A stretch of 64,000 nt of DNA from NCBI RefSeq assembly GCF_003841465.1, contig NZ_REFZ01000004.1, positions 248,001 to 312,000 on the forward strand. The letters are read 5' to 3'. The number at the start of each line of letters is the position of its first letter. Positions within the stretch are counted from its first letter, which is position 1. Under the pieces are notes generated by a model that saw only the letters and a program-made list of their open reading frames with translations, was not told the origin of the DNA and searched no databases. A program made the position numbers and the translations under genes. This DNA comes from Natrarchaeobius oligotrophus (GTDB taxonomy: Archaea > Halobacteriota > Halobacteria > Halobacteriales > Natrialbaceae). This document shows positions 54,468 to 62,978 of this stretch, piece after piece.

Positions 54468-56450
54468 ATGATTCCGATAGCAATGTGGCGAGGGTGCGAT
54501 CGGCCACTGATGTCATTGCGAAACGAAGCCGTCGGATCGCTCCCCACCCGGATGGCGGTCGCTCGACGATCGCTGTCCTCGGCGATCACCAAGTACGCAC
54601 CCGTGATCGGTCTCCTCGGGGCTCTCGTCCTCCTCGGAATCGCTTTCAGAACCCATCTCGATTTCTCCCAGCAGCCCCTCGAGCCGTACCGGATGTTCTT
54701 TGAACTGCTCGTCGCGGGACTGGTCATTTCGCTGTTGCGAAGCAAGGTGGGGCTCGTCACCTACGGGATGTTCGGTCCGATCGTCATCTCGTTCATCCTG
54801 ATCGAGAGCGGACTGCTCTGGGGACTCGTGTTGTTCGTTAACGTCTTCCTGATCGCCCTGGGAACGTACCTGGTCATCCGGCCGTTCCGTCTCGGTACCG
54901 CCCACCGAATCTGTGCGCTCGTGATGACCGTCGCCATCGCGATCACCACGTTTCACATCATGAGCGACAGCGGAACGCTGCCCCAGGAGGTAAACGCGCT
55001 GCAGGCCTTCTTCCCGGCGATCATCACCGCGTGGTACGCCGATCGGTTCGCCCGCGAACTCACGGAACGCGGCTGGCGAGCGCCCGCGGTCCGGTTCAGC
55101 TGGACGATGGTCGCGATCGTCGCCGCCTACGCCGTCGTCGCGAACGGGACGATCGTCACGTGGTTCATGCAGACGCCCGAATCCTGGGCGTTCGTCTTCG
55201 CCGCGAACGTCTACCTGGGTGCACAGTCGTCGACTCGCCTCAAGGAGTACCTCCGCTTTTCGAACGTCTACGGACAGTCGCGACTCTCCGTGCTCAGGGC
55301 ATCGGTGCGGGCGCGACTTCACAACGCGAGTGCCCGTCTCCGCGGACTCTTCGGAGCGGAAACGTCGCGCGTCGAAGCCACGTCGGTCATGGCGATGAAC
55401 CGCCGAAACCGGCTGATCAAGCAGTACAATCCCCAGCACCTCTATCCGGAACTCGACAAGGCGTCGATGAAACGCGCGTTTCACGGAACCGGCGTCCCGA
55501 CGCCGGAAACGTACGCCCTCGTCGGATCGTTGAACGACCTCACGACGGCAGAAGAGATCATCCACACTCGAGACGAGTTCGTGATCAAACCCGACAGCGG
55601 TTACGGCGGCGAAGGGATCGTCGTCGTCACCGGCCGCACCGAGAACGGCGACTTCGAGACGTCGAAGGGGCGGAAGACGCCCGAACAACTGCTCGCGCAC
55701 ACGCGCTCGATCGTGGAGGGGCAGTACGATCCAATGGGTCTCGAGGGCGTCGCGGTCATCGAGGGGCTGGTCCACCCCGACGATCACCTGCTGTCGATCG
55801 CCGGCCAGGGCGTTCCGGACGTTCGCGTGATCGTCTTCAAGGGATTCCCGATCATGGCGATGACGCGACTGCCGACCGAGGAGTCCAACGGCGCGGCGAA
55901 TCTCCACATGGGTGCCGTCGGCGTCGGTCTCAGCATCGCGGACGGCAAGGCCCTGGGTGGCTACCAGAGTACGAACAAGTGGTTCGACGAACACCCCGAT
56001 ACGGGGGTCGATCTCGAGTCGTTTTACGTGTACAACTGGAGGGAAATCCTCGACACGGCGGTTATGGCGGCCGAAGTCTCCCGGCTGGGCTACACCGGCG
56101 TCGACATCGTGATCGACGAAACGGAGGGCCCGATGGTCCTCGAGATCAACGCCCGACCCGGCCTCGGAATTCAAAACTCGACGTTCGCCGGCCTCCTCGA
56201 GCGAACGGAGTTCATCGAACAGCTCCCCGACTCGTTCGGACTGAAGTCACCACGCGAGAAGATCGAACTCGCCAGAGTGTGGGATCGCGTGAACTGGACC
56301 GAAGACGCGATCGAACTCGAAGCACAGTGGGAGCGGACCGACGGCGACGAATTCGATCGATCCGGAGATGCCGGGGTTCGCGATCCCGACGGTGAGTGCA
56401 CGCGGACCGATTCCGACGCGAACGGCCGAGAGGAGGTGACTGCCCGATGA
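54468..56450 (+). CDS. Membrane/ATP-grasp fusion (7TM plus ATPgrasp_ST-like ligase)
   Basis: The 660-aa frame has five to seven hydrophobic helices in residues 45-255 and a cytoplasmic ATP-grasp domain (about 320-600). ATP-grasp features are ASMKRAFHGTGVPTPETYAL, the ATP-binding lysine and loop FVIKPDSGYGGEGIVVV, VPDVRVIVFKGFPIMAM, and the metal-binding VLEINARPGLGIQN. This ATP-grasp type and the 7TM domain are usually separate genes in bacterial amidoligase-type neighbourhoods. The start is uncertain: a GTTTATG overlapping ATG 54468 could be the TATA box of a start at 54483 or 54510. The C-terminal 60 residues are acidic. It is coupled to a small membrane protein gene (ATGA overlap). Confidence 0.8.
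   Translation: MIPIAMWRGCDRPLMSLRNEAVGSLPTRMAVARRSLSSAITKYAPVIGLLGALVLLGIAFRTHLDFSQQPLEPYRMFFELLVAGLVISLLRSKVGLVTYGMFGPIVISFILIESGLLWGLVLFVNVFLIALGTYLVIRPFRLGTAHRICALVMTVAIAITTFHIMSDSGTLPQEVNALQAFFPAIITAWYADRFARELTERGWRAPAVRFSWTMVAIVAAYAVVANGTIVTWFMQTPESWAFVFAANVYLGAQSSTRLKEYLRFSNVYGQSRLSVLRASVRARLHNASARLRGLFGAETSRVEATSVMAMNRRNRLIKQYNPQHLYPELDKASMKRAFHGTGVPTPETYALVGSLNDLTTAEEIIHTRDEFVIKPDSGYGGEGIVVVTGRTENGDFETSKGRKTPEQLLAHTRSIVEGQYDPMGLEGVAVIEGLVHPDDHLLSIAGQGVPDVRVIVFKGFPIMAMTRLPTEESNGAANLHMGAVGVGLSIADGKALGGYQSTNKWFDEHPDTGVDLESFYVYNWREILDTAVMAAEVSRLGYTGVDIVIDETEGPMVLEINARPGLGIQNSTFAGLLERTEFIEQLPDSFGLKSPREKIELARVWDRVNWTEDAIELEAQWERTDGDEFDRSGDAGVRDPDGECTRTDSDANGREEVTAR
56429..56439 (+). promoter_or_regulatory. 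Strong Shine-Dalgarno sequence inside the ATP-grasp gene
   Basis: AGGAGGTGAC lies eight bases before ATG 56447. It stands out in a genome of mostly leaderless genes and supports translation of the small downstream protein. Confidence 0.7.
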
Positions 56451-56683
56451 GACGAGCCACCTTCGGTGCGGTGTTCGTCTTCGCAGGTCTGCTGCCGGGG
56501 GTGTTGCTCACCGACGGACTGGCGGTCTCGGTCGACGTTCCTGGCGCCGTTCCGTATCTCGCCGGCGGACCGGTCGTCCTCGACATTCCGGTGGCCATCT
56601 TCGTCGGCATTCCGGCGCTGTTTACCCTGTTCATCCTCGTCGAAGCGACGGGACACGTCCGCGAGCGGAAACCGCCGAGTTGA
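56447..56683 (+). CDS. Small two-helix membrane protein coupled to the ATP-grasp fusion
   Basis: The 78-aa protein has two hydrophobic segments (about 5-25 and 48-68), separated by a short loop, and a basic tail (HVRERKPPS). ATG overlaps the stop of the ATP-grasp gene and is preceded by a strong ribosome binding site. No family is recognised; it is probably a partner of the membrane ligase. Confidence 0.72.
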   Translation: MRRATFGAVFVFAGLLPGVLLTDGLAVSVDVPGAVPYLAGGPVVLDIPVAIFVGIPALFTLFILVEATGHVRERKPPS

Positions 56684-57074
56684 TCGACGCGGGATGGTCT
56701 CCGCCCCCTGTGTCCACGCCGGAGGTGTTCCTCGAGTGTCACCCCGGTCACCACGTCTCGGTGGCAGCCTTCTCGGCTCGACTACAGCAGCTGTCCGACG
56801 GCGCGCACCCGGAACTTGGCACAAGCTCCGTTCCGGATTCATCCTCGATTTTCGAACTCGTGAGCCGAGGGAACAGGCCCTGATGGCTGCGTAAACGCAG
56901 TTATCACTGTCTATCACGAAACAGCGGGAAGGAAGATCCGCCCTCCCCGATTTGAACGGAGTGAGACGTTCCGGGCGTGCGGCGCTACGCGCCGTTCCGG
57001 GGCTGCGACTCACAGGCTCAAATCGTGTCGGAAAGACGTGCTTTCCGCTCACGAAGTTGTTCGCGGAAAAGCAG
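56684..57074. other. Gap holding a duplicated tRNA-Tyr 3' end and a stable hairpin
   Basis: Positions 56937-56959 repeat exactly the last 23 bases of the tRNA-Tyr gene (57075-57097). A hairpin CGGCGC-TAC-GCGCCG lies at 56980-56994. No protein gene is convincing. The arrangement resembles a relic of integration at a tRNA gene. Confidence 0.6.
56937..56959 (-). repeat. Partial tRNA-Tyr 3' end (possible att site remnant)
   Basis: These 23 bases are identical to 57075-57097, covering the T-loop, 3' T-stem, 3' acceptor strand and discriminator of tRNA-Tyr in the same orientation. The copy lies on the 3' side of the tRNA, where integrated elements leave their second att site. Confidence 0.65.
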
Positions 57075-57148
57075 TCCGCCCTCCCCGATTTGAACGGGGG
57101 ACAAGTCGATCTACAGTCGACTGCTCTACCAGTCTGAGCTAAGGGCGG
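57075..57148 (-). tRNA. tRNA-Tyr(GTA)
   Basis: The 74-base gene folds as a complete cloverleaf: acceptor CCGCCCT/AGGGCGG with discriminator A, D stem GCTC/GAGC, anticodon stem GTCGA/TCGAC with loop CTGTAGA (anticodon GTA) and T stem CCCCG/CGGGG with loop TTCAAAT. C1-G72 is the archaeal tRNA-Tyr identity pair. No intron is present and CCA is not encoded. An AT-rich AATAATAACC box lies about 30-45 bases upstream. Confidence 0.96.
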
Positions 57149-57275
57149 TTGCAACCGAACGTAGACTCCGTAGGGGACATAAGGGTTATTATTCTCACCG
57201 CTTGGCGTATGACGATCGGTGAACAGAAGAATGATTGATATAGGATGACTGTTAACACGATACCTGTACGAGCCC

Positions 57276-57839
57276 ATGAGCAAGATCACGTTCCGGGCCG
57301 ACGACGAACTCATCGACGAACTCGAGTCGCTCGAGGTCTCGAAGAGCGAAGCGCTCCGCGAGGCGCTTCGGTCGTACCTCGACGAGCCGACCGGTGGCAC
57401 CGGGTCGGAACGTGACGCCAGCGAGACGGCGATCGACGACGTCGTCCGCGAACGGGTCGACGAACTGTTGACCGACCGACTGGCGTCCCGCGAGTTCGGG
57501 CGGCGGGCCTCGCCGCCCGCGACCGAACCGCAAGACGTGAACGTCACCATCTCCCTCGAGGGGATCGAGGGCGAACCGGTCGATCGGTCGGACGCCTCCT
57601 CGCGCGCACGTGAAACCGGGTCCTCGCCGGTCGAATCTCGCGACCGAGGTCGGTCGCAGACGACGTGTGGTCAGTGCGGCGAACGGGTGGACGACGACCA
57701 CGTGTACTGTCCCAACTGCGGCGAGAAGGCCTCCCACCGGCTGTTCTGTGAGTGCGGCGACGAACTCCGGTCCGACTGGTCGTTCTGTCCGAGCTGCGGA
57801 CGTCGGACGCCCGCGGCGGACGTCCTCGAGTCGAGCTGA
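57276..57839 (+). CDS. cdrL: CdrL: ribbon-helix-helix protein with zinc ribbons
   Basis: The 187-aa protein has an N-terminal RHH domain (ITFRADDELIDELESL, SKSEALREALRSYL), a linker (about 55-125), and a C-terminal double zinc ribbon (CGQCG, CPNCG, CECG, CPSCG). Position before cdrS-ftsZ2 matches the long cell division regulator CdrL known from haloarchaea. It likely binds DNA in this region. The intergenic stretch to cdrS holds several GTAAGAC dyads. Confidence 0.85.
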   Translation: MSKITFRADDELIDELESLEVSKSEALREALRSYLDEPTGGTGSERDASETAIDDVVRERVDELLTDRLASREFGRRASPPATEPQDVNVTISLEGIEGEPVDRSDASSRARETGSSPVESRDRGRSQTTCGQCGERVDDDHVYCPNCGEKASHRLFCECGDELRSDWSFCPSCGRRTPAADVLESS

Positions 57840-57856
57840 CGCTCGACCACACTGTC

Positions 57857-57882
57857 GTAAGACACGAACAGTCGTGTCTGAC
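57857..57882. promoter_or_regulatory. GTAAGAC dyad, site 1 (upstream of cdrS TATA)
   Basis: GTAAGACACG-AACAGT-CGTGTCTGAC, near-perfect inverted repeat, six bases before the TATA element TTTTATTA (57888-57895). Confidence 0.6.
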
Positions 57883-57887
57883 GATAG

Positions 57888-57895
57888 TTTTATTA
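57888..57895 (+). promoter_or_regulatory. TATA element for cdrS-ftsZ2
   Basis: TTTTATTA between operator sites 1 and 2. Transcription would start near 57915-57922, giving a leader of about 125 bases that contains sites 2 and 3, unusual for a genome with mostly leaderless messages. Confidence 0.5.
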
Positions 57896-57921
57896 CCCTT
57901 GCTGGTATTCCGTTTACTCGC

Positions 57922-57939
57922 GTAAGACGGTCGTCTTAC
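57922..57939. promoter_or_regulatory. GTAAGAC dyad, site 2 (perfect palindrome at transcription start)
   Basis: GTAAGAC-GGTC-GTCTTAC, seven-base perfect arms, at or just after the predicted transcription start. Binding here would repress cdrS-ftsZ2. RHH proteins typically bind such dyads as dimers. Confidence 0.65.
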
Positions 57940-57985
57940 AACGGTCGGCAAACGCCGAAAACGTCCGAATCACGGGCGCTCCGGT

Positions 57986-58026
57986 GTAAGACACGTCGCG
58001 TCTGACAGGGGCGCGCGCCGTCTTAC
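57986..58026. promoter_or_regulatory. GTAAGAC dyad, site 3 and extra half-site before cdrS
   Basis: GTAAGACACG-TCG-CGTCTGAC (57986-58006), then a GTCTTAC half-site at 58020-58026, 18 bases before the cdrS ATG. Confidence 0.5.
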
Positions 58027-58044
58027 CCCAAGGGGAATACAACA

Positions 58045-58224
58045 ATGGAGCGTGTGACACTGCGAATTCCGAAACAGCAGATCGAGGAGGTCGAACAACT
58101 GGTCGACTCGGGCGAGTTCCCGAACCGGAGCGAAGCGATCCGGTCGGCCGTCCGCGAGATGATCAACGAACAGTACGAGGGACAGACCGAGCAGACCAGC
58201 AAACGCAGCTGGGCCAAGGTGTAA
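58045..58224 (+). CDS. cdrS: CdrS: short ribbon-helix-helix cell division regulator
   Basis: The 59-aa protein is a CopG-type RHH domain only: [20 protein letters not shown], then [15 protein letters not shown], ending KRSWAKV. CdrS is a known haloarchaeal transcription factor that controls ftsZ2 and cell division. The stop is two bases before the ftsZ2 ATG, so the two are one transcript. Confidence 0.93.
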   Translation: MERVTLRIPKQQIEEVEQLVDSGEFPNRSEAIRSAVREMINEQYEGQTEQTSKRSWAKV

Positions 58225-58226
58225 CG

Positions 58227-59411
58227 ATGCAGGATATCGTACAGGACGCCCTCGAGAACGCAGAGCAGGAGGCCCGCGAGATGAACGCCGACATGGACGA
58301 CGACGAGTTCGGCGATCCACGGATCGTCATCGTCGGCTGTGGCGGTGCCGGCAACAACACGATCAACCGACTGTACAACATCGGCGTCGACGGTGCCGAC
58401 ACAGTCGCGGTCAACACCGACAAACAGCACCTGAAGATGATCGAGGCCGACACGAAGATCCTCGTCGGCAAGTCGCTGACGAACGGCCTCGGCGCGGGCG
58501 GCGACCCGTCGATGGGCGAGCGCGCGACCGAGATGGCCCAGAGCACCGTCAAAGAGGTCCTCGGGGATGCGGATCTCGTCTTCGTGACGGCGGGCATGGG
58601 CGGCGGGACCGGCACCGGTGCCGCACCCGTCGTCTCGAAAATCGCCAAAGAACAGGGCGCGATCGTCGTCGGCATGGTGTCGACGCCGTTCAACGTCGAG
58701 CGCGCCCGTACGGTCAAGGCCGAGGAAGGACTCGAGAAGCTCCGCGATCAGGCCGACTCGATTATCGTCCTCGACAACAACCGGCTGCTCGACTACGTTC
58801 CGAACCTCCCGATCGGCAAGGCGTTCTCGGTGATGGACCAGATCATCGCCGAGACCGTCAAGGGAATCTCGGAGACGATCACCCAGCCCTCGCTCATCAA
58901 CCTGGACTACGCGGACATGTCCACGATCATGAACCAGGGCGGCGTCGCGGTGATGCTCGTCGGAGAGACACAGGACAAGAACAAGACCAACGAGGTCGTC
59001 AAGGACGCGATGAATCACCCGCTGTTGGACGTCGACTATCGCGGCGCCTCGGGCGGACTCGTCCACATCACCGGCGGCCCCGACCTCACGCTGAAGGAGG
59101 CCGAAGGAATCGCCGACAACATCACCGAACGGCTCGAGGCCTCTGCGAACGTCATCTGGGGCGCGCGCATCCAGGAGAACTACAAGGGTAAGGTCCGCGT
59201 GATGGCCATCATGACCGGCGTCCAGAGCGCGCAGGTACTCGGCCCGACGACGCAAAAGCAGGCCGACAAGTCCCGCGCGAGCATCGAGGGGCTGAACGAG
59301 GCCGACTTCGACGCGAGCAACAACGTCGACACCGGGAGCGGATTCGGCGCCCAGAGCGACGGCGGGCGCGAGGAACTCGAGAAACAGAACGGCGTCGACG
59401 TGATCCGGTAA
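58227..59411 (+). CDS. ftsZ2: Cell division protein FtsZ2
   Basis: The 394-aa tubulin homologue has the GTP-binding loop [32 protein letters not shown] and the N-terminal extension typical of haloarchaeal FtsZ2 ([19 protein letters not shown]). FtsZ2 polymerises at mid-cell and drives constriction. The cdrS-ftsZ2 coupling supports paralogue assignment as FtsZ2 rather than FtsZ1. Confidence 0.96.
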   Translation: MQDIVQDALENAEQEAREMNADMDDDEFGDPRIVIVGCGGAGNNTINRLYNIGVDGADTVAVNTDKQHLKMIEADTKILVGKSLTNGLGAGGDPSMGERATEMAQSTVKEVLGDADLVFVTAGMGGGTGTGAAPVVSKIAKEQGAIVVGMVSTPFNVERARTVKAEEGLEKLRDQADSIIVLDNNRLLDYVPNLPIGKAFSVMDQIIAETVKGISETITQPSLINLDYADMSTIMNQGGVAVMLVGETQDKNKTNEVVKDAMNHPLLDVDYRGASGGLVHITGGPDLTLKEAEGIADNITERLEASANVIWGARIQENYKGKVRVMAIMTGVQSAQVLGPTTQKQADKSRASIEGLNEADFDASNNVDTGSGFGAQSDGGREELEKQNGVDVIR

Positions 59412-59529
59412 CCTCCCGTTCCTGCCGATCCGCGATCGTTTTCCACTCGTCCGACGTTCGAGCGGACGCGCCCGTCCGACCCTCGAGCGAATACGCTTTT
59501 TACGAGTGCCGTCCCACCTACCGGCCGAC

Positions 59530-60384
59530 ATGCACGCGCTCGTATTCGCCGCCGGCCGCGGCAGCCGGCTGCGCCCGTACACCGACGAGATGCCGAAACC
59601 GTTGCTCGAGGTCGGCGACGAACCGATACTCGGTCGATGTCTCCGGACCGTCGCCGCTGCGGGCGTCGACGAGATCGTCGTCGTGGTCGGCTACCGGCGC
59701 GAGGAGGTCGTCGACGCGATGGGCGAGTCCGTCGACGGCGTGTCGATTACGTACGCTGTTCAGCGCGATCGGAAGGGGCTCGCACACGCGATCTGCAAGG
59801 CGGCGGAAGACGGGTTCGGAATCTCGCTCCCGACCGACGACCGGTCCGCGACGCTCTCGAGCGAATCGTCCTCGCAACCGTCGAACTCGCTCCACCCGTT
59901 CGAGGCGTTTCCGGACGACGTGATGACGGTAAACGGCGACAACGTCTTCGACGACTGCGACCTCTCGAAGCTTCGAGCGCGTCACGACGAATCCGGCGTC
60001 GACGGGACGTTGCTGCTCGATCGCGTCTCGAGAAACGACGCCGAAGCGACCGCTCACCTCGATCTCGCCGACGACGGAACCGTTCGATCGGTCGCGGCCT
60101 CGATCGACGACAGCGGAGCGCCACCGATGGGATCCGAGCCGGCCGACGCGTCGGACGAGCGGTACATCGCCGCCGGCGTTCAGACGCACCACGGCCCATC
60201 CCTGCTCGAGGCGTGTCACCGCGTCGACCGCGCGGAAAGCGGCGAGTACGAACTCGCGGACGCGCTCGAGTTCCTCGTCGACGAAAAGCGGTACGTCGGC
60301 GTCGAACTCGCGGGCTGGCACCGAAACGTCAACACGCCCGCCGACCTCGAGACGGCCCGTCGCAGGCTCGACGGCTCGACGTAA
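59530..60384 (+). CDS. Sugar-phosphate nucleotidyltransferase
   Basis: ATG 59530 is favoured: GCTTTTTACG at about 59494-59503 gives a leaderless start. The 284-aa protein has the NTP-transferase start (LVFAAGRGSRLRPYTDEMPKPLLEV), the metal-region Asp in VNGDNVFDDCD, and AGWHRNVNTPADLETA at the end. It makes an NDP-sugar; glucose-1-phosphate thymidylyl- or uridylyltransferase is likely, but the base and sugar are not fixed. Confidence 0.87.
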   Translation: MHALVFAAGRGSRLRPYTDEMPKPLLEVGDEPILGRCLRTVAAAGVDEIVVVVGYRREEVVDAMGESVDGVSITYAVQRDRKGLAHAICKAAEDGFGISLPTDDRSATLSSESSSQPSNSLHPFEAFPDDVMTVNGDNVFDDCDLSKLRARHDESGVDGTLLLDRVSRNDAEATAHLDLADDGTVRSVAASIDDSGAPPMGSEPADASDERYIAAGVQTHHGPSLLEACHRVDRAESGEYELADALEFLVDEKRYVGVELAGWHRNVNTPADLETARRRLDGST

Positions 60385-60559
60385 ACGGTGGGCCAGCGGT
60401 ACCTGCACGAACGGTTTTACGGCTCGTTTGTCCGGACCACGCCGGTGCGCCTGTCGCCGCCGGGCACTCGAGTCGGTTACGAACGGGTCGACTCGGTCAC
60501 CGAGTTTTGGCCGTCTACACCGTCACGCACACGCCGGTGGACGACTCGAATACTCGATG

Positions 60560-60577
60560 TAAGACGTGTCGTACACG
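60560..60577. promoter_or_regulatory. Isolated GTAAGAC-like dyad downstream of ncsA
   Basis: GTAAGACGTGTCGTACAC resembles the cdr dyads, but lies between converging genes. It could be chance. Confidence 0.25.
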
Positions 60578-60602
60578 GGGGAATCGGCGACGGTCACCCG
60601 GG

Positions 60603-61562
60603 TCAGACGAGCGACTCGAGCAGCGAGCACTTCCGACAGATCTCCCTGGTCGTGGTCGATCCGCACTCGTCGCACTCGCGCAGATCCGCACCGTCGTCGC
60701 CACTGTACTCGTCGGCGACGATCCCGGCGAGTTCTTCGTACCCCGAGAGGATCGAGTGACGCGTTCCAGGGTGGTTCTCCTCGAGACCGTAGAGCAACTG
60801 CTGGATCTCGCCGCGGTAGGCCTCGCTGGCGTGTGGACACTCGGTGATGTGTGCCGGGAGGTCGTCGACGTGGGCGTAGAGTGCAACTTCCTTCTCGGGA
60901 ACGTCCCGGAGCGGCTTCGCCCGCGGAACGAACTCCTCCTGCTCCTCGCGCTCCGAGAGTGGACCGAGGCTCGCGTCGAAGTGTTTGGCGATCTGGGCGA
61001 CGTCGCCCTCGAGGACGTTCATCAGTGCGGTCTGAGCTTCGTCGTCCAGATTGTGGCCGGTCAACAGGAGGTCCGCCTCGAGCGCCTCGGCGTACCGCGA
61101 GAGGACGTCCCGCCTGAACACCCCGCAGTAGGCGCAGGCCGCCATGTTTTCGGGATCGTCTTCGACGACGTCGTCCATCCGGATGCCGAACTCCTCTTCG
61201 TAACTGACGACCTCGTGGCGAATCTCGAGGGCGTCGGCGAGTTCGACGCAGGCCTCGAGGCTCTCGTCGCGGTAGCCCTCGATCCCCTCGTGGACCGTGA
61301 GTCCGACGAGTTCGATCCGGGGATCGTCGGCGAACGTATCGTGGAGGATCCGCGTGAGAACGACGCTGTCTTTTCCGCCGGAGAGGCCGACGACCCAGAT
61401 CTGGGGATCGTCGGGCGAGGCGTCTCGCGGGACGAGGTCGTCGCGTCGGATCCGTCGACGGACCCGTTTTTCGACCGACTCGCGGAAGTGATCCGCACAG
61501 AGGTGGGCCCCGGAGTAGGCGGCGTGCATGATCGCCGGCTCGTCACACCGGTTGCAGTCCAT
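60603..61562 (-). CDS. ncsA: tRNA 2-thiolation protein NcsA (Ncs6/TtuA family)
   Basis: ATG 61562 gives 319 aa. It has two CxxC-type zinc fingers (N-terminal CNRCDEPA with LCADHF; C-terminal ECDECG and CRKCSLLESL), the PP-loop GLSGGKDS and the iron-sulfur/persulfide cysteines in ACAYCGVFRR. This is the Ncs6/TtuA-type 2-thiouridine synthetase, which with the ubiquitin-like SAMP2 thiolates wobble uridine in haloarchaea. Confidence 0.93.
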   Translation of the reverse strand: MDCNRCDEPAIMHAAYSGAHLCADHFRESVEKRVRRRIRRDDLVPRDASPDDPQIWVVGLSGGKDSVVLTRILHDTFADDPRIELVGLTVHEGIEGYRDESLEACVELADALEIRHEVVSYEEEFGIRMDDVVEDDPENMAACAYCGVFRRDVLSRYAEALEADLLLTGHNLDDEAQTALMNVLEGDVAQIAKHFDASLGPLSEREEQEEFVPRAKPLRDVPEKEVALYAHVDDLPAHITECPHASEAYRGEIQQLLYGLEENHPGTRHSILSGYEELAGIVADEYSGDDGADLRECDECGSTTTREICRKCSLLESLV

Positions 61563-61692
61563 CGACGGACTGTTGTGGACGGGCACGCATCACGGTTTCG
61601 TCTGTGTGGAGAGACGTGTCAAACCGACAGGTTCACAATCCTGGTGAGTACGTATGGATTTTCAATCTAATAATTGTATATGTTATTGGTTA

Positions 61693-62465
61693 TCATGGCT
61701 GTTCCGTTGAAGTCGGCACTGCCTGTTTTCTGCGTTTATCGTAGAATTTCCTCCCCCATGTCTGAAATTGATCGTGGGATCCAACGATTATTCCGTATAT
61801 TGAACCGCTTTGATCATAACTGATAACTGCAATCTCGTCGGTGGTACAAACGATCCCAACTGGTTCTGTGGGTTGGTTGTATACCAACAGCGATCCCTTG
61901 AGATCAGATGACATCTTGGATTGTGACACGGACTTTATTCCTTTGAGACCAATTGGTCCAACTACTATTTCAACTGAGTTTCCTTGTGAAGAGAAGATCC
62001 ATGAGCGTCCACGAGTTGTCGTGTTACAGTTGGAAGGAAAGTATACACTTGCGTTGATGCTTGGATTAGATCCACAGTCTGCTCGATTGGTGCACCTGGA
62101 CAACTGGGCTTTCGAACAATGACATCGCATTCCAGGAGTGTCTTAGATTCGACATCTATAGTGTCAACAGGCATGTTTTCAAGTACGCAATTTAGGTTTC
62201 GAACGTGGTCTGCTCGCTCAAATAAATCAAGAAGTCTTTCAATTAATTCACCTGAAGTGTTCCTCACATAATATCGACCGTCTGTCTGGTGAATCCACCC
62301 CTCTGTTTCAAGTTGATTTAAATTACGGATGATAGTCCTTCTTGTCGCATTAACTCGACTTTCCAGTTCGGATATGTTCTTTTGGGAGCGTACGAGCTCT
62401 CGTAGCACCCGAACCCGTATCGGTGATCCAACCAATGTCGTTAGAGCAGTGTTCTGCTCGTCCAT
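61693..62465 (-). pseudogene. Frameshifted HTH transcriptional regulator
   Basis: The first part (62465 to about 61970) encodes a winged HTH (ISELESRVNATRRTIIRNLNQLETEGWI) and the start of a haloarchaeal effector domain (RNLNCVLENMPVDTID). It stops early (TAG at 61965). The rest (VEIVVGPIGLKGIKSV to about 61693) continues in another frame over the same span, with the expected domain end (FYDKRRK). Together they make about 260 aa, the normal length of this regulator family. One frame break near 61965-61995 explains both. A TATAAATT box fits a start at 62465. It may be a decayed gene, programmed shift or sequencing error. Confidence 0.7.
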
Positions 62466-62559
62466 GTATAATTCTAACACCTCTATCTATAAATTATATT
62501 TGGACGAGAGCATTTATTATTAAAAATCGATCTCTTCCGTTATAATTGGCTCGGGTTAA

Positions 62560-62898
62560 TCACTGTATTTGTGTTTTTGATAGTGTACTAACCCAATAAA
62601 TACCGTGACTAGCTGTGAAGGCAAGGTGTGCGCTCACTAAGTCTGAGAACGCGAATTTCATTGCAGCCATCCATACTACTAGTAATGATATAATGACTAA
62701 TATTCCAGAAATGAATAATATCTTTCTTTCCATTACAGTCCATATGTTGGCTTCGATGAGCCACACCGTAAGCACGCCGAGTACTATACCTGCAGCAAAT
62801 CCGACGGGCCCGAAGTGAATATTCGTATCAAGCAATAATACTACTGGGCTTGAAATTCCGATATAAACTACAAAGCCGATGGATTCGCTCCAGTTCAT
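62560..62898 (-). CDS. Small four-helix membrane protein
   Basis: The 112-aa protein has three to four hydrophobic segments (IGFVVYIGISSPVVLLL, VGFAAGIVLGVLTVWLI, ILFISGILVIISLLVVW and a short last one). TATTTATATC at about 62918-62928 gives a leaderless start. Codons are AT-richer than elsewhere. It is followed on the same strand by the frameshifted regulator and preceded by the glycine-zipper protein; a partner or immunity role is only a guess. Confidence 0.65.
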   Translation of the reverse strand: MNWSESIGFVVYIGISSPVVLLLDTNIHFGPVGFAAGIVLGVLTVWLIEANIWTVMERKILFISGILVIISLLVVWMAAMKFAFSDLVSAHLAFTASHGIYWVSTLSKTQIQ

Positions 62899-62978
62899 GA
62901 CATGAAATTCACGACTGATGATATAAATATCACTTCAGAGTATGCATTTGTAGTTGCGATTACTATTGAATCATACGA

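Noticed and set aside
54145-54471. A 108-codon frame upstream of the ATP-grasp fusion
   Set aside because: Pro/Ser/Arg-rich and lacking any domain or clear TATA element.
56680-56883. A 67-codon frame after the small membrane protein
   Set aside because: Low-complexity, no ribosome binding site and no conserved-looking features.
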